DNA of 64,000 bases, from NCBI GenBank assembly GCA_001752465.1, contig MDJB01000057.1, positions 30,346 through 94,345 on the forward strand, in the 5' to 3' direction. Of the stretch, positions 39,521-52,408 are shown one piece after another. The position numbers were made by a program, and so were the translations under genes. A model generated the notes under the pieces. That model saw nothing but the letters and a program-made list of their open reading frames with translations, had not been told where the DNA came from and searched no databases. How positions within the stretch are numbered: position 1 is the first letter of the stretch; each line of letters opens with the position of its first letter. The DNA is from Haemophilus quentini (GTDB taxonomy: Bacteria; Pseudomonadota; Gammaproteobacteria; Enterobacterales; Pasteurellaceae).

Positions 39521-40948
39521 TTAATTTTTCCAAGATTGAGCTAAGCCACGAGAGATTTTACTTACGCTACCCGCACCTTGCGCCAAAATCAAATCGCCAT
39601 CTTGAATAATTTGATCAAGAACGTCGCCTAATTGTGAGGTGTCAGAAACCAAGATTGGATCAATTTTTCCTAAATTTCTAATGGAACGACAAAGAGATTT
39701 ACTATCAGCTCCAACAATCGGCGCTTCTCCTGCTGCGTACACATCAAGCATAATTAATGCATCCACTTGTGAAAGCACTTGTACAAAATCATCAAATAAA
39801 TCACGGGTACGAGAATAACGATGCGGTTGGAAAATCATAACAATACGTTTATCTCCCCATCCTTCCCGTGCGGCTTTAATCGTTACGCCCACTTCTGTTG
39901 GGTGATGACCATAATCATCAACTAAACGCACTTTACCATTTGGACGAATAAACTCACCTAACTGATCAAAACGACGACCTGCACCTTGGAAATCAGCAAG
40001 TGCTTCTAAAATAGCCTCATTGCTAATACCTTCTTCTTTGGCTACAGCAAGTGCAGCCGTTGCATTTAACGCATTATGTTTTCCTGGCACATTTAACAGC
40101 ACATTAATACGCTCATTATCTGGGCAAATCACTGTGTAATGACCTTGAAAACCTGTTTGTTCATAATCTTCAATGCGATAATCTGCATGTTCACTAAAAC
40201 CATATGTAATCACTTGGCGACCAACTTTTGGCACAAGTTCCATTAATACAGGATCATCTGCACACATCACTGCTAAACCATAGAAGGGTAAATTGTGCAG
40301 GAACTTCACATAGGTGGCTTTCATTTTTTCGAAATCACCTTCGTAAGTATCCATATGATCTGGTTCCATATTGGTTACAACAGACACCATTGGCTGCAAA
40401 TGTAAAAACGAGGCGTCACTTTCATCCGCTTCTGCAATTAAATAACGACTAGCACCTAAATGTGCATTTTTACCTGCAGATTTCACCAAACCACCATTAA
40501 CAAATGTTGGATCGAGTTTTGCTTGGGTGTAAATCATGGAAATCATAGCAGTTGTCGTCGTCTTCCCATGTGTCCCTGCAACAGCAATACCATGACGAAA
40601 ACGCATGATTTCAGCCAACATTTGTGCTCGTTGAATCACTGGAATGCGTTTTTGTTTCGCTGCAACTAATTCAGGGTTATCATCTTTTATTGCGCTAGAT
40701 ACGACAACAACACTGGCACCTTCAATATGTTCTTCTGCATGGCCAATATAGATTTTTGCTCCCGCTTGAGTTAAACGTTGCGTTACTAAGCCGTCAGCAA
40801 TATCTGAGCCAGAGATTTGATAGCCTTCATTCAATAAAATCTCAGCAATACCACTCATTCCCGCGCCACCAATTCCAATAAAATGAATTTGTTGCACTCG
40901 ACGCATTTCAGGGATAATTTTTCTAATTTCTTCGTGGGAATGTTTCAT
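39521..40948 (-). CDS. murC: UDP-N-acetylmuramate--L-alanine ligase MurC
   Basis: Adds L-alanine to UDP-MurNAc. The 475 residues have the N-terminal [16 protein letters not shown], the ATP-binding [21 protein letters not shown] and HHPTEVGVT, all MurC-specific. An 85-bp gap to ddlB and a 96-bp gap from murG flank it, the latter with one uptake signal. Confidence 0.97.
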   Translation of the reverse strand: MKHSHEEIRKIIPEMRRVQQIHFIGIGGAGMSGIAEILLNEGYQISGSDIADGLVTQRLTQAGAKIYIGHAEEHIEGASVVVVSSAIKDDNPELVAAKQKRIPVIQRAQMLAEIMRFRHGIAVAGTHGKTTTTAMISMIYTQAKLDPTFVNGGLVKSAGKNAHLGASRYLIAEADESDASFLHLQPMVSVVTNMEPDHMDTYEGDFEKMKATYVKFLHNLPFYGLAVMCADDPVLMELVPKVGRQVITYGFSEHADYRIEDYEQTGFQGHYTVICPDNERINVLLNVPGKHNALNATAALAVAKEEGISNEAILEALADFQGAGRRFDQLGEFIRPNGKVRLVDDYGHHPTEVGVTIKAAREGWGDKRIVMIFQPHRYSRTRDLFDDFVQVLSQVDALIMLDVYAAGEAPIVGADSKSLCRSIRNLGKIDPILVSDTSQLGDVLDQIIQDGDLILAQGAGSVSKISRGLAQSWKN

Positions 40949-41044
40949 TTATTTTTCCTTTTTGACACATTGGCAAAATATTGGTGCCTATTCTAAAAGT
41001 GCGGTTAAAAATCGCAATATTTTTCTTATTCTTTGGAATATCAA

Positions 41045-42100
41045 TTAGTTTGAATTTTCTATAATAACCTCAGCAACTCGCTGTGCAGAGAGAGGTGTCG
41101 ACATTGCTTTTGCTTTCTCAGCCATTTGTAATAAATTTTCACGAGTAAAGTTTTTTAAATAATTCACCAGAATTTCAGGCGTTAAATCTGTCTGTTCTAT
41201 AATTTTCGCCGCTCCAACATCCGATAAATATTTCGCATTCAAATATTGTTGACGATCTTTATGTTGGAAAGGTACAAAAATAGCTGCAGCGCCAACTGCC
41301 GCAATTTCACATACAGTTAATGCGCCAGAGCGACAAATTATCACATCAGCCCAAGCATAAGCCGCAGCCATATCATCAATAAATTCTGTTATTTTAACTT
41401 GTTCTGAATTCTCACTATAAAGTTGGGTAACTTCTTCTACCGCACCTTTACCTACTTGATGACGAACATCTAATTTATCTGCAAGCTGTGCTACTACTTT
41501 AGGTAAAGTATGATTAAGCACTCTCGCGCCTTGGCTACCACCGACCACTAAAACACGTAATTTTTCCTCACGTTCAGCAAAACGAAGCGTTGGATATGGC
41601 ATCTTAAATAAATCTTCTCGAACTGGATTACCAACAACTTCCGCATTAGGGAAAGCAGTTGGAAATGCTTGCAATATGCGAGTAGCGATTTTAGCTAACC
41701 ATTTATTCGTTAAACCAGCTATCGCATTTTGTTCATGCAAAATTATCGGTACACCACAAAGTTTTGCAGCAATACCACCTGGACCTGAAACATACCCCCC
41801 CATTCCAAGTACAGCGTCAGGCTTTTCTTCTTGAATAATTTTTTTTGCCTGTAACACGGCACGGAAAATCGCAAAAGGCGCGCTTAATAAAGCTTTTATA
41901 CCTTTACCACGCAAACCCGAAATTTGGATAAATCTAATTGGGATTCCATGTTTTGGTACAAGGTGAGCCTCCATTCGATCTTTGGTACCTAACCAGCAAA
42001 TATCCCATCCTTGTTTTTGTAAAAATTGGGCCACCGCTATCGCGGGAAAAATATGACCGCCAGTTCCACCAGCCATCACTAATAATTTTTTATTTTTCAT
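41045..42100 (-). CDS. murG: MurG N-acetylglucosaminyltransferase
   Basis: Membrane-associated GT-B glycosyltransferase that turns lipid I into lipid II. The 351 residues include [50 protein letters not shown] and [16 protein letters not shown]. It lies 11 bp after ftsW, as in other dcw clusters. Confidence 0.97.
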   Translation of the reverse strand: MKNKKLLVMAGGTGGHIFPAIAVAQFLQKQGWDICWLGTKDRMEAHLVPKHGIPIRFIQISGLRGKGIKALLSAPFAIFRAVLQAKKIIQEEKPDAVLGMGGYVSGPGGIAAKLCGVPIILHEQNAIAGLTNKWLAKIATRILQAFPTAFPNAEVVGNPVREDLFKMPYPTLRFAEREEKLRVLVVGGSQGARVLNHTLPKVVAQLADKLDVRHQVGKGAVEEVTQLYSENSEQVKITEFIDDMAAAYAWADVIICRSGALTVCEIAAVGAAAIFVPFQHKDRQQYLNAKYLSDVGAAKIIEQTDLTPEILVNYLKNFTRENLLQMAEKAKAMSTPLSAQRVAEVIIENSN

Positions 42101-42111
42101 CTTCTTTATCT

Positions 42112-43296
42112 CTAATCATCGCGTAGGCGTGCTTGACCTGCGCGAAGTAAACGGTTTTCGTGATCAATACGTAATAAAATGCCAATAGTCGCTGACATAA
42201 TAATAATACTCGAACCACCATAACTCACGAGTGGAAAGGTTAAACCTTTAGTCGGTAACATTCCTAGAGCCATACCTAAATTAACAAAGCCTTGGAAGAA
42301 AATCCAAAAGCCAATGCCTAACGCTAAAAATCCTCTAAAACGTTGTTCTAACATTAAAGATTCTTTACCAATCTTCAGGGCGCGAAAAACAAGTAAACCG
42401 AGCAAAATAACGACAATTAAAATGCCTATAAAGCCAAACTCTTCACCAATAATCGCCATGATAAAGTCAGTATGCGCTTCAGGTAAATAATCTAGTTTTT
42501 GAATTGAATTACCTAACCCCTCACCCGTTATTTCTCCACGACCAAATGCCATAAGAGAGTTCGTTAATTGGAAGCCTGTGCCATAAGGGTCTTTAAATGG
42601 ATCTAAAAAACCGGTAAAACGTTTTAAACGATAAGAAGCAGAGATGATTAACCAAGCGCCAAGAATTACACCTGTTGCACCAAGCAAAATAAATTGGAAA
42701 AAGTGAGCGCCAACGATAAATAGCATACCGAAAGTAATAACAAAAAGCACAACTGTACTTCCCATATCAGGCTGAACTAAGAGGAACATCCCCATCACGC
42801 CCATCACAATAAAGGGTTTTATCGCACTAAATTTTCTACCTCGAACCTCATCATAACGACGAGTAAAATAGCTTGCCAAGAAACAAGTCAGTGCCAGCTT
42901 CGCAAATTCAGCTGGTTGAAAATTCAAAATTCCCAATGAAATCCAACGTTTAGCACCATTTACTGATGTACCGATAAATAATACGGCTATCAATAAAGCC
43001 ACGGCTGCCCAGAAAATATTTACATTCCATTTTTCCAACTTTTCAGTTGGAATATACAACATGGCATAACAAATCGCTAAAGAAAGAAATACATAAAAAG
43101 CATCTCGTTTTGCAAAGTAAAAAGGATCATTAAATAAACGAGAGCTATAAGGAATAGATGCAGATGTTACCGAAACTAAACCAATTAAAAGCAAAATAAC
43201 AAATAACCAAAATAGCGCACGATCATACAACAAACCTTGCGGTGTGATACGTGTCCATTCATCGTAATTTTTTTTGATGTTTTGTAAAAATTCCAT
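42112..43296 (-). CDS. ftsW: SEDS peptidoglycan polymerase FtsW
   Basis: Septal glycan polymerase that works with PBP3 (FtsI). The 394 residues contain about ten membrane helices. SEDS motifs are seen: [20 protein letters not shown], the [18 protein letters not shown] loop, [17 protein letters not shown] and [10 protein letters not shown]. It is located between murD and murG. Confidence 0.96.
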   Translation of the reverse strand: MEFLQNIKKNYDEWTRITPQGLLYDRALFWLFVILLLIGLVSVTSASIPYSSRLFNDPFYFAKRDAFYVFLSLAICYAMLYIPTEKLEKWNVNIFWAAVALLIAVLFIGTSVNGAKRWISLGILNFQPAEFAKLALTCFLASYFTRRYDEVRGRKFSAIKPFIVMGVMGMFLLVQPDMGSTVVLFVITFGMLFIVGAHFFQFILLGATGVILGAWLIISASYRLKRFTGFLDPFKDPYGTGFQLTNSLMAFGRGEITGEGLGNSIQKLDYLPEAHTDFIMAIIGEEFGFIGILIVVILLGLLVFRALKIGKESLMLEQRFRGFLALGIGFWIFFQGFVNLGMALGMLPTKGLTFPLVSYGGSSIIIMSATIGILLRIDHENRLLRAGQARLRDD

Positions 43297-43318
43297 CTTA
43301 TTTTTATTAATGACTAAA

Positions 43319-44632
43319 TTAGGCTGAATATTGCGCTAAACGGGTAAATTCTTCACCGCGCTTTTCAAAAGAGGCAAACTGATCGAGACTTGCACAAGCT
43401 GGCGACAATAATACCATATCTCCGCTTTGCAATGTTGGGCGTAAAAATTCTATCGCTTGTTCCATTGTATCGAACAAATAACTTTGCGATGAAAGCTTAG
43501 CGAGTTGCGCACCATCTCGACCAAAACAATAACAAATAATATGTGGTTGATTAATTAAGTCAGCTAATTCTGAAAAATCAGCCCCTTTTCCATCACCGCC
43601 TAACAACAAATGTAATTTGCCTTCAACATAAAGGCCCGCTAATGCGGCAACTGTACTCCCTACATTTGTTGCTTTAGAGTCATTAATCCAACGAATGCCA
43701 TTAGCTTGATGTGCTAATTGAAAACGATGATCTAACCCTTTGAAATGACGAAGTGCGGTACGAATTGAATCTAAATTAATACCGACAGCTTGTGCCAATG
43801 CCGTTGCCGCCAAAATATTCATATAATTATGGCGACCGACTAATGTTGCTTCTTCACAAGGCAAAATTACTTCATCTTTTGCCATTAAGTATTGCTTGCC
43901 GTTTTCCGTTTTTAGCCAATAATCTGCTGACTTTTCCGCAAAAGAAACGTTTTGTTTCGCTTGATTTTCACCTTCACTAAAAGTCAGCTTATCCTCATTA
44001 TTTAAAACGCCGACCTCAGCATTATGATAAATTCGCAATTTTGCTTGACGATAATCTTCTAAATCCACATAGCGATCCATATGATCTTCAGTCACGTTCA
44101 AGACCGTTGCAGCTGCGGCTTTTAAGCTATAAGTTGTCTCAAGCTGAAAACTAGACAGCTCTAATACATAAAGTTCACAATCTTCATTCAACAATGACAA
44201 AGCGGGAATCCCAATATTGCCGCCCATTCCAACTTTTACGCCAGCAGCTTTCGCCATTTCATAAACTAAAGTAGTCACGGTACTTTTTCCATTTGAACCA
44301 GTAATCCCGACAATTGGCTTCGTCGCCGCTCGGCAGAATAATTCAATATCACCGATTACTTCTACGCCGGCTTTAAGTGCGGTTTGAATTTCAGGTGTTT
44401 TTACTGCAAGCCCAGGACTAATAACAATCATATCGCTTTCAAGTAACCATTCCTGATTTAAACTACCAGTATGAAGAGGGATATTTTGAGGAAGTTTATC
44501 AACACCAGTAGGATTTTTTCGGGTATCAATCACACGAATATTAGCCTGTTGGGATAAGAGATAATCCACGCAAGAAAGACCTGTTTTGCCAAGCCCGATG
44601 ATAGTAATATTTTTGTTTTGATAGGCGTTCAT
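43319..44632 (-). CDS. murD: UDP-MurNAc-L-alanine--D-glutamate ligase MurD
   Basis: Adds D-glutamate to the stem peptide precursor. The 437 residues contain the ATP-binding [34 protein letters not shown] and [12 protein letters not shown] 123-bp gap with a terminator-like hairpin separates it from mraY, which is unusual in this otherwise tightly packed run. Confidence 0.96.
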   Translation of the reverse strand: MNAYQNKNITIIGLGKTGLSCVDYLLSQQANIRVIDTRKNPTGVDKLPQNIPLHTGSLNQEWLLESDMIVISPGLAVKTPEIQTALKAGVEVIGDIELFCRAATKPIVGITGSNGKSTVTTLVYEMAKAAGVKVGMGGNIGIPALSLLNEDCELYVLELSSFQLETTYSLKAAAATVLNVTEDHMDRYVDLEDYRQAKLRIYHNAEVGVLNNEDKLTFSEGENQAKQNVSFAEKSADYWLKTENGKQYLMAKDEVILPCEEATLVGRHNYMNILAATALAQAVGINLDSIRTALRHFKGLDHRFQLAHQANGIRWINDSKATNVGSTVAALAGLYVEGKLHLLLGGDGKGADFSELADLINQPHIICYCFGRDGAQLAKLSSQSYLFDTMEQAIEFLRPTLQSGDMVLLSPACASLDQFASFEKRGEEFTRLAQYSA

Positions 44633-44705
44633 TTTCTTTCTTCTTAATTGCTATAAATTTTAAAATTATATTATGGATGGAAATATAAATTTCCTTTACT
44701 AACGT

Positions 44706-44739
44706 AAAAAATGTCGCCCTTTCAAAAACTGAAAGAGCG
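44706..44739 (-). terminator. Terminator-like hairpin inside the dcw cluster (mraY/murD gap)
   Basis: On the minus strand a 10-bp stem (44739-44730 with 44724-44715, one G-U pair) and a 5-nt loop are followed after 3 bases by six T (44711-44706). It begins 17 bp past the mraY stop. It may attenuate read-through into murD-ftsW-murG. Confidence 0.6.
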
Positions 44740-44755
44740 AGCCAAGCTATATTTA

Positions 44756-45838
44756 TTAACGCAACTTCAAGGTGACTAATCCCATCAACACTAACATTAA
44801 GGAAATAATCCAAAACCGAATAATCACTCTTGGCTCTGGCCATCCCTTCAATTCAAAATGGTGGTGAATCGGTGCCATTCTAAAAATGCGTTGTTTACGT
44901 AACTTATAAGAGCCCACTTGCAAAATAACAGAGAGCGCTTCAACAACAAATACCCCGCCCATTATCACAAGCAAAAATTCCTGACGAACTAGGATCGCCA
45001 CTACACCTAGCGCTCCGCCTAATGCAAGGGAACCTACATCGCCCATAAAGACTTGTGCTGGATAAGTATTGAACCATAAGAATCCTAACCCTGCACCAAC
45101 AATAGCTGTACAGAATACAACCACTTCAGAGCTATATTTAATGTATGGGATGTGCAAGTATTCTGCAAAATTCACGTTACCCGTCGCCCATGCAATTAAC
45201 GCAAACGCGCCTGCGACAAGCGCTGTTGGCATAATCGCTAATCCATCTAAACCGTCTGTTAAATTCACTGCATTACCGGTGCCAACAATCACAAAGTAAG
45301 ACAACACTATATAGAACAAACCTAATTGAGGCATAATATCTTTAAAGAATGGAATCACTAAACGGGTTGCATCAGTGTCGTGGCCAAGCCAATAAAGCCA
45401 AAGGATTGCCACTAATGCCACAACAGACATCCAAAAATATTTCCAACGCGCAATTAAACCGTCTGTATTTTTACGGGTAATTTTACGGAAATCATCCACA
45501 AAACCAATTGCACCATATCCAAATAATACAAATAAACAAACCCAAATATAAGGATTCGCGAGATTTGCCCATAATAACGTACTTACGCCAATAGAGAATA
45601 GAATCATCACACCGCCCATAGTAGGGGTGCCTTTTTTAGCAAAGTGACTTTCAGGGCCATCATTTCGCACTTCTTGACCAAATTTTAAAATCTGTAAACG
45701 TTTGATCACTTTAGGGCCAATCCAAAGTGAGATAAAAAGTGCGGTTAATAATGCAAGAATTGCACGGACGGTAATATAAGAAATCGCATTAAAGGCGGTT
45801 TCATAACGAACAAGATATTCAGCAAGCCAGACTAACAT
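44756..45838 (-). CDS. mraY: Phospho-MurNAc-pentapeptide translocase MraY
   Basis: Integral membrane enzyme making lipid I. The 360 residues have ten membrane helices and the family motifs [40 protein letters not shown] and the HHHFE region ([14 protein letters not shown]). Its start overlaps the murF stop by 7 bases. Confidence 0.97.
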   Translation of the reverse strand: MLVWLAEYLVRYETAFNAISYITVRAILALLTALFISLWIGPKVIKRLQILKFGQEVRNDGPESHFAKKGTPTMGGVMILFSIGVSTLLWANLANPYIWVCLFVLFGYGAIGFVDDFRKITRKNTDGLIARWKYFWMSVVALVAILWLYWLGHDTDATRLVIPFFKDIMPQLGLFYIVLSYFVIVGTGNAVNLTDGLDGLAIMPTALVAGAFALIAWATGNVNFAEYLHIPYIKYSSEVVVFCTAIVGAGLGFLWFNTYPAQVFMGDVGSLALGGALGVVAILVRQEFLLVIMGGVFVVEALSVILQVGSYKLRKQRIFRMAPIHHHFELKGWPEPRVIIRFWIISLMLVLMGLVTLKLR

Positions 45839-47205
45839 TTAATTTTATCCTTTAATGAATAGATCACATCTTCCATTTTCATTGAGCGCGAGCCTTTTCC
45901 TAGCACCACGACTTTATTATTTTGTTGTAATTGGGTTTCAATCAATAGCACAAGAAAATCAACCATTTCCACCTTATCAGTAAAATGCTTACCCGAAACA
46001 GCCTCAGAAATAACCGCACTTTCATTGCCATAAGAACAAATTAAATCTAAATTTGCCGAATTGGCATGTTCTCCTACTTCACGGTGAATAGCGAGAGAGT
46101 TTTCACCTAACTCTTTCATATCACCAACACACAAAATACGGAAAGCATCATAACTTTTTAGGACATCAATGGCAGCACAGAGAGAATCTTTATTCGCATT
46201 ATAAGTATCATCTAACAGCAATAAGTTAGACGTTACTTGAATTGGGAATAAACGTCCTTTCACTTGTGAACGTTGTTCTAATCCAGCTTTTACATCTGTA
46301 AGAGTGGCACCAACATGCATTGCAAGTGCAGTCGCTGCCAAAGCATTTTTTACATTATGTTCCCCCAGATAAGGCAAGTTAATCTCAATTTCACCTTGTG
46401 GGGAAATAAGTGTAAAAGTGGAGCCTTGACCAGTATGATGAATATTTTTTGCAGAATAATCTTTACCGTTGAAATATTGAATCTCATGTTCACCGATTTC
46501 TTTTTGCCAAACATTTAAATGATTATGTTCTGCGTTAATAATCGCCACACCATTCGATGTTAAACCACAATAAATCTCACCTTTAGCTTGTGCAACGCCC
46601 TCTAAAGAACCAAAACCCTCTAAATGCGCGGGCGCAATATTATTAATCAATGCGGCATCAGGTTGAGCTAATTTTGTGGTGTAATCAATTTCACCTTGAT
46701 GATTGGCACCAAGTTCAATCACAGCGAAACGATGTTTTTCTGTTAAGCGAAGAAGGGTTAAGGGCACACCAATATCGTTATTAAAATTTCCATTGGTAAA
46801 AAGTACCGCTTCCGAATCACCAGCAGTATGTTGCAAAATACTCGCCGTCATTTCTTTTACCGTGGTTTTACCAGAAGACCCTGTCATCGCGACAGTACGC
46901 GGATTAATTTTCTCACGTAACCATTTTGCAAGTTCACCCAAAGCAATACGGGTATCTTTAACCACAAGTTGTGGAACAGAAATGGAAGAATTTTCTTGCT
47001 GAACAACAACGGCTACCGCACCTTGTGCTACCGCTTGCTCAAGATATTGGTGAGCATCAAACTTTTCACCTTTCAACGCAAAAAATAAACTATTTGATAC
47101 GCTTTTTCGGGTATCTGTATTAATTTCTTCAACTTGCACATTTTTATCGCCAATTAATTTAGCTTGAAGAATCTGTGCTAATTGTTCAGTAGAGAGTTTA
47201 ATCAT
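45832..47205 (-). CDS. murF: UDP-MurNAc-tripeptide--D-Ala-D-Ala ligase MurF
   Basis: Adds D-Ala-D-Ala to complete the pentapeptide. The 457 residues include the P-loop [33 protein letters not shown] and [14 protein letters not shown]. It lies between murE (13-bp gap) and mraY (7-base overlap). Confidence 0.96.
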   Translation of the reverse strand: MIKLSTEQLAQILQAKLIGDKNVQVEEINTDTRKSVSNSLFFALKGEKFDAHQYLEQAVAQGAVAVVVQQENSSISVPQLVVKDTRIALGELAKWLREKINPRTVAMTGSSGKTTVKEMTASILQHTAGDSEAVLFTNGNFNNDIGVPLTLLRLTEKHRFAVIELGANHQGEIDYTTKLAQPDAALINNIAPAHLEGFGSLEGVAQAKGEIYCGLTSNGVAIINAEHNHLNVWQKEIGEHEIQYFNGKDYSAKNIHHTGQGSTFTLISPQGEIEINLPYLGEHNVKNALAATALAMHVGATLTDVKAGLEQRSQVKGRLFPIQVTSNLLLLDDTYNANKDSLCAAIDVLKSYDAFRILCVGDMKELGENSLAIHREVGEHANSANLDLICSYGNESAVISEAVSGKHFTDKVEMVDFLVLLIETQLQQNNKVVVLGKGSRSMKMEDVIYSLKDKIKC

Positions 47206-47218
47206 AATTTAATTGTTA

Positions 47219-48685
47219 TTATTTTAAAAAATCATGGGCAATTTCTTGGTCTGAAAAATGCACGATTTCAGTGCCAATAATTTGATAATTTTCATGGCCT
47301 TTGCCAGCAATTAAAATCACATCATTTTCAACCGCACTTTCAATCGCAAACTGAATCGCCTGTTCTCGATCAGGAATAATGCCTACTTTATCCATATTTT
47401 TAAAGCCAGCGACAATATCTGATTCAATTTGGCTTTGTAATTCTGTTCGAGGATTATCTTTTGTCACTATAACCTTTTCAGCAAACTGCTCTGCGACTTG
47501 TGCCATTAATGGGCGTTTGCCTCTATCGCGGTCTCCACCACAGCCAAAAATACACCATAGCTCACCTTGGCAATGTTCACGCGCTGCCATCAAGGCTTTT
47601 TCTAATGCATCAGGTGTATGCGCATAATCTACAATAACTGTTGGTTTATTTGGATATTGAATCATTTCCATTCTTCCACATACTCCTTTCAAAGATTTCG
47701 CCGTAGCGAGTAAATTTTCCAATGGGTAACCAAATGATAATAACGTGGTCATCACTAATAACAAATTGCTTACATTGAAAGCACCGATTAATGGACTATG
47801 CAATACGCCATTACCCCAGCTAGATTCAAAAGTAATATCTGCGCCTTTAGCATGAAAGTGGATATTTGTTGCCTTCATCCATTGATGTGAGTTTGATTGG
47901 AAGTCAGTGCTCGTACTTACCGCAATAGCATCAGGTAATTCACTTAACCATTGGCTTCCAATCTCATCATCAGCATTAATCACTTTAATTTGCGTATCTA
48001 ATTCGGTGAATAAGCGTTTTTTAGCGGAAGCGTAATTTTCCATAGTCTGGTGATAATCTAGATGATCACGCGTTAAATTCGTAAAAATCCCTGCTTTAAA
48101 ACTCAGCACCTCTACGCGATGTTGTGCCAAACCATGCGATGAAACTTCAATAGAGGCAAAATCTGCCCCTGCTTGCTTAAAACTAAAAAGTGATGATTGA
48201 ATTTCCACAGCTGAGCCAGTTGTATTTTTAGCTTCGACAACTTGACCTAAAAGACCATTACCAATGGTTCCCATGACAGCAGCACGATGACCTAATAATT
48301 CCGCCCATTGTGCTAATAATTGAGAAATAGTAGTTTTGCCATTTGTCCCTGTTACGCCAACAAGCGTTAATTTTTTAGAAGGCGAATCATAGAAAATATC
48401 CGCCAAATACGAAAGATGACGTGCAAGTTGATAATATTTAACGATTGGCACATTCCCGATAAACGCCACAGTTAAATGCTCGCCAGATAATTCTGTCTCA
48501 GAAACCACCGCACTTGCACCAGAATGAATAGCCGAATCAATAAATTGATTTCCATCGACTTGATGACCTTTTATCGCCACAAAAAGATCTCCAGCTTTAA
48601 CTTTACGGCTATCCAACACCATATTATGGAGTTCTATATCATTCTTTAATTCAGGCAAATTAAAAAGTGCGGTGAGTTTTTTCAT
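47219..48685 (-). CDS. murE: UDP-MurNAc-tripeptide synthetase MurE (meso-diaminopimelate type)
   Basis: Adds meso-diaminopimelate. The 488 residues include the P-loop [14 protein letters not shown], the motif DNPR (in VTKDNPRTE) that marks DAP rather than lysine specificity, [11 protein letters not shown] and [14 protein letters not shown]. It sits directly after ftsI with a 9-bp gap. Three uptake signals lie inside the gene. Confidence 0.97.
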   Translation of the reverse strand: MKKLTALFNLPELKNDIELHNMVLDSRKVKAGDLFVAIKGHQVDGNQFIDSAIHSGASAVVSETELSGEHLTVAFIGNVPIVKYYQLARHLSYLADIFYDSPSKKLTLVGVTGTNGKTTISQLLAQWAELLGHRAAVMGTIGNGLLGQVVEAKNTTGSAVEIQSSLFSFKQAGADFASIEVSSHGLAQHRVEVLSFKAGIFTNLTRDHLDYHQTMENYASAKKRLFTELDTQIKVINADDEIGSQWLSELPDAIAVSTSTDFQSNSHQWMKATNIHFHAKGADITFESSWGNGVLHSPLIGAFNVSNLLLVMTTLLSFGYPLENLLATAKSLKGVCGRMEMIQYPNKPTVIVDYAHTPDALEKALMAAREHCQGELWCIFGCGGDRDRGKRPLMAQVAEQFAEKVIVTKDNPRTELQSQIESDIVAGFKNMDKVGIIPDREQAIQFAIESAVENDVILIAGKGHENYQIIGTEIVHFSDQEIAHDFLK

Positions 48686-48694
48686 AATTTTTCC

Positions 48695-50527
48695 TTAATT
48701 CACTTTTTGATTCTTGTGATCACCAACATATACGATACGTTTTGCGCTTTTCGTTGCTGTTTTTTCAACAGGTTCAGCATCTTGTGGAATAGCATTTGCA
48801 CGCAAAGCATAGCCCATAATGCTAGAGAATACAGGCGCAGAAACTGCACCACCATAATATTCACCGGCTTTTGGATCATTAATCAAAATCACTAATGCAT
48901 AACGAGGGTCACTAATCGGTGCAATCCCCGCAGTAAATGCCACATATTTATTTACATAATGTCCATTTTCAATCTTACGTGCCGTACCCGTTTTCACGCC
49001 AACACGGTAGCCTTCCACCATTGCGCGTTTATTTTTGATTGCTACTTTCTCTAAAATCCCTACGATATCTTTAGTTATTTTTTCAGAGAAAACGCGTTTT
49101 CCAATGACTGGCGGATCAACTTTAGTGATAGAAAGCGGGCGATACACCCCAAAACTACCAAGGGTTGCGTAGGCTCTAGCAATTTGTAAAGGTGTCGCAG
49201 TAATACCATAACCATAAGCAACTGTTGCACGTTCAATATCTGCCCAGCGTTTACGGTTTGCGTTCAAAATCCCAACTTGTTCACCAATCAAGCCTAAATC
49301 TGTTGGTTTACTTAAACCTGCATTTTGATAAGTTTCCATCAATGCACTAGGTGGCATACGCAATGCAAGGCGACTCACACCACGGTTACTAGAATTAATT
49401 AAAATCTCATCTAAAGTTTGTTGTGCGCGAGGTGCAACGTCCACAATTTCTTTGCCACTCACTGTGAATGATCCCGTGTTGATGATTTCATCACGGCGCA
49501 CTACTCCACGTTGAAGTGCGGTTAAAACTACGAAAGGTTTTACAGTAGAACCTGGCTCAAACGTATCGGTGATTGCACGGTTACGCATTAACTCAGATTT
49601 CACACCGACACGGTTGTTTGGATTGTAAGATGGTGCAGTAGCCATAGCCAACACTTCACCAGTTCGAACATCAACTAATACCGCAGTACCGGACTCAGCA
49701 TTATTATCAGATACCGCCTTTTTAATCTCACGATATACCATGGATTGTAATTTTTCATCGATACTCAAGGTGACATCTTGCGCATCATATTTTTTCTCAT
49801 CCGCAATATGTTCAACAATATTTCCGCGTTTATCTTTGCGAACGGTACGTGACCCATCTTTACCCACAAGCATGGAATTAAAGCTTTTCTCAATGCCTTC
49901 AATACCGTTTCCATCTATATCGGTATAACCCACCACATGCGCAGCTTCTTCTACGCGAGGATAAAAACGGCGATGCTCAGTTTCTAAATTAATGCCTTTA
50001 ATCTTAAGTTTACGAATATAATCTGCTTTGTTAGATTCTACTTGACGGGCCAAATACAAATAACCAGATTTGGAATTCTTCTCAATTTTTTTCACCAAAT
50101 CATTTTCACTCATACCCAATTCTTGGGCTAAAGCAGTAATCCGTTCTTTATCCGCAAGTGCATTTTCTTTTAACATGGTTTTCGGATCTGCAACCACTGC
50201 ATTCATCGGCACGCTCACAGATAAAAGCTGACCATTACGATCTAAAATTGAACCACGCACAGATAACACTTCGTCTTTACGCAAAGAACGTTTATCAGCC
50301 TCTCCAGATAAAGTACTTGAATCAACAGACTGTACATAAGCCGCACGAGCGACTAAAGCACATAAACCGGCCAAAATAAAAAAAGCAGAAACCCAATAAC
50401 GAACACGCATAAAACATTTCTCAAACACAATTTTCGGTTTGTTATGTTTTACAGCTTCAGGTGCGGTCAATTTTCTAATTGTTTTTTTTGCTTTACCTGA
50501 TTTACGAGAAGAATTGAACTTAACCAT
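48695..50527 (-). CDS. ftsI: Penicillin-binding protein 3 (FtsI), septal transpeptidase
   Basis: Class B PBP that crosslinks septal peptidoglycan and is the beta-lactam target in Haemophilus. The 610 residues have a cytoplasmic tail, one membrane helix (about 43-62), a dimerisation domain and a transpeptidase domain with STVK (Ser327), SSN (379-381) and KTG (512-514), exactly H. influenzae numbering. Asn526, Arg517, Ser385 and Leu389, whose changes define the main low-affinity groups, are wild type, whereas Asn350, Ile377, Ile547 and Ser569 differ from the Rd-type residues I recall. Confidence 0.97.
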   Translation of the reverse strand: MVKFNSSRKSGKAKKTIRKLTAPEAVKHNKPKIVFEKCFMRVRYWVSAFFILAGLCALVARAAYVQSVDSSTLSGEADKRSLRKDEVLSVRGSILDRNGQLLSVSVPMNAVVADPKTMLKENALADKERITALAQELGMSENDLVKKIEKNSKSGYLYLARQVESNKADYIRKLKIKGINLETEHRRFYPRVEEAAHVVGYTDIDGNGIEGIEKSFNSMLVGKDGSRTVRKDKRGNIVEHIADEKKYDAQDVTLSIDEKLQSMVYREIKKAVSDNNAESGTAVLVDVRTGEVLAMATAPSYNPNNRVGVKSELMRNRAITDTFEPGSTVKPFVVLTALQRGVVRRDEIINTGSFTVSGKEIVDVAPRAQQTLDEILINSSNRGVSRLALRMPPSALMETYQNAGLSKPTDLGLIGEQVGILNANRKRWADIERATVAYGYGITATPLQIARAYATLGSFGVYRPLSITKVDPPVIGKRVFSEKITKDIVGILEKVAIKNKRAMVEGYRVGVKTGTARKIENGHYVNKYVAFTAGIAPISDPRYALVILINDPKAGEYYGGAVSAPVFSSIMGYALRANAIPQDAEPVEKTATKSAKRIVYVGDHKNQKVN

Positions 50528-50539
50528 CTTTTCTACCTA

Positions 50540-50866
50540 TTATTCTCTAATTTCAACTTCTTGTTCTGGGGATAATGTTTTCATTTTTAAGGTGCCAACA
50601 GCAATAGATTCTACTCGAGTACTGTCTCCTTCTGTTGCTTCTTGTACTTGCAAATTTCGATATTCACTTTCCAGTGCTTGGCGCTGTAAAACCAATTGAC
50701 CATTTTCAGAAATTAATCGACGAGTCTGATGAGTTACCCAAATCACGCTCATTGATGAAATCAAAATCGCAACCAATAACAACACAATTAATTTATTTGA
50801 AGAAAATAGATCTTCGACCAAAATCTGCTGTAACGGATAACGAGGTTTATTATTTTCAGACATCAC
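50540..50866 (-). CDS. ftsL: Cell-division protein FtsL
   Basis: Small bitopic protein of 108 residues: cytoplasmic N-terminus, one membrane helix (about 26-46), then a coiled coil ([19 protein letters not shown]). It forms the FtsQLB complex and helps activate FtsWI. It overlaps the rsmH stop by one base. Sequence is poorly conserved, so position between rsmH and ftsI supports the call; the second Met may be the true start. Confidence 0.9.
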   Translation of the reverse strand: MMSENNKPRYPLQQILVEDLFSSNKLIVLLLVAILISSMSVIWVTHQTRRLISENGQLVLQRQALESEYRNLQVQEATEGDSTRVESIAVGTLKMKTLSPEQEVEIRE

Positions 50867-51831
50867 TAAATTCTCTCTGCTACACGCAATACCGCACTTC
50901 TTGAACGAGGATTTGCTTGAATTTCTGCATCACTTGGTTGAATTGCTTTACCAATAGTTTTTAATTTTTGATTACGTTGAATTTGATCTTCTCGCAATGG
51001 CAAACCTTTAGGAATATCCTCACCTTTACTTTGTTTTTTCATAAAATGCTTTACCATTCTATCTTCTAATGAATGGAAACTAATAATTGATAAACGCCCT
51101 TCTCGCGCTAACATGTCTAAAGCAGAATTGAGTACACTTTCCAATTCATCTAATTCTGCATTGATGAAAATACGAATAGCTTGGAAACTGCGAGTCGCAG
51201 GGTGTTTATGTTTATCTTTGAAAGGTATCGCTTGTGAAATAAGCTCAGCTAATTGACTAGTACGCGATAAAAATTCGGTGCCATTTTTGGCCGCACTTTT
51301 ATTGTAATCCACAATGGCCGTCGCAATACGTTTAGCGAAACGCTCTTCGCCAAAAGTTTTCAAAACCCAAGTTAAATCCTCAACCGATACTTGTTTTAAC
51401 CATTCTTCTGCTGACAAACCTTGAGTCGTGTCCATACGCATATCAAGCGGGCCATCTTTCATAAAACTAAAACCACGCTCTGCTTCATCAAGCTGTGGGG
51501 ATGACACGCCAAGATCAAGCAAAATACCATCAATTTTGCCAACCAAATTTAATTTTTCACAAATTTCAGGAATATGGGAAAAGCTGTTGTGTTCAATCTG
51601 AAAACGTGAGTCTTGAATTTTTTGAGCTTCAGCAATGGCTCTAGGATCGCGGTCAACGCCAATGAGACGACCATTTGGGGATAATTTAGAAAGGATTAAG
51701 CGAGAATGTCCACCACGGCCAAAAGTACCGTCAATATAAATTCCATTTTCCTTCAGTACCAAGCCATTCACGGCCTCATGAAGTAAAACTGTGATATGTT
51801 CAGGTGAAGAAAAGGAATTTTCGGTATCCAT
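50866..51831 (-). CDS. rsmH: 16S rRNA m4C1402 methyltransferase RsmH (MraW)
   Basis: SAM-dependent N4-methyltransferase acting on cytosine 1402 of 16S rRNA. The 321 residues contain the SAM site [41 protein letters not shown] and the C-terminal [13 protein letters not shown]. Second gene of the cluster, 37 bp after mraZ. Confidence 0.96.
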   Translation of the reverse strand: MDTENSFSSPEHITVLLHEAVNGLVLKENGIYIDGTFGRGGHSRLILSKLSPNGRLIGVDRDPRAIAEAQKIQDSRFQIEHNSFSHIPEICEKLNLVGKIDGILLDLGVSSPQLDEAERGFSFMKDGPLDMRMDTTQGLSAEEWLKQVSVEDLTWVLKTFGEERFAKRIATAIVDYNKSAAKNGTEFLSRTSQLAELISQAIPFKDKHKHPATRSFQAIRIFINAELDELESVLNSALDMLAREGRLSIISFHSLEDRMVKHFMKKQSKGEDIPKGLPLREDQIQRNQKLKTIGKAIQPSDAEIQANPRSRSAVLRVAERI

Positions 51832-51868
51832 AAATACAATATAAAAGTAAAAAACGGTGAATCATTTT

Positions 51869-52324
51869 CTATAATGAGAAATCTTTCAAAGCCTCAGACG
51901 CAAAGTCTGCACTTGAACCAAGTTCCATATCTTCTTCAATTTGGGCATGCCATTCTACAGCACTCCAAATTTCAAATTTATTAAGTTGTCCTACCAACAT
52001 TAAACCTTTTTCTAATTTTGCATGTTGGCGTAATGGTCCACTAAGCAAAATACGACCCTGAGCATCCATCTCACACTCAGTAGCATGGCCAAGCATTACT
52101 CGTTGCAAACGGCGTTGGGTAGGATCAAAGTTAGAAAGTGCGAGAAGTTTTTGTTCGATTTTTTCCCATTCATCAAGGGGATAAAGTAAAAGACAGGGTT
52201 GGCGAATATCTACAGTACAAACCATTTGCCCTTGATTCTTTTCAAGAATTTCAGAGCGATAGCGGGTTGGGATCGCTACGCGTCCCTTAGAATCTAAATT
52301 AACCGCTGTTGCACCACGAAACAT
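51869..52324 (-). CDS. mraZ: MraZ transcriptional regulator
   Basis: First gene of the dcw cluster, 151 residues with two SpoVT/AbrB-like domains: residues about 5-50 ([15 protein letters not shown]) and 80-125 ([16 protein letters not shown]). In E. coli MraZ represses its own operon by binding repeated GTGGG-type sites near the promoter. Three GTGG repeats at 10-bp steps in the leader fit the same autoregulation. Confidence 0.96.
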   Translation of the reverse strand: MFRGATAVNLDSKGRVAIPTRYRSEILEKNQGQMVCTVDIRQPCLLLYPLDEWEKIEQKLLALSNFDPTQRRLQRVMLGHATECEMDAQGRILLSGPLRQHAKLEKGLMLVGQLNKFEIWSAVEWHAQIEEDMELGSSADFASEALKDFSL

Positions 52325-52373
52325 ATTACGCCTTCAAAATTAAACTTATTTTGAGAAATTTTTCTAAAAATCT

Positions 52374-52397
52374 CCACAAAACACCACTTTTCTCCAC
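52374..52397 (-). promoter_or_regulatory. MraZ operator: three GTGG repeats at 10-bp spacing
   Basis: On the minus strand GTGG occurs at 52397-52394, 52387-52384 and 52377-52374, one helical turn apart, each followed by A/T-rich spacers (GTGGAGAAAA, GTGGTGTTTT, GTGGAGATTT). This is the arrangement of MraZ boxes. It lies just downstream of the predicted promoter. Confidence 0.7.
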
Positions 52398-52408
52398 ATC
52401 TGCGTAAG

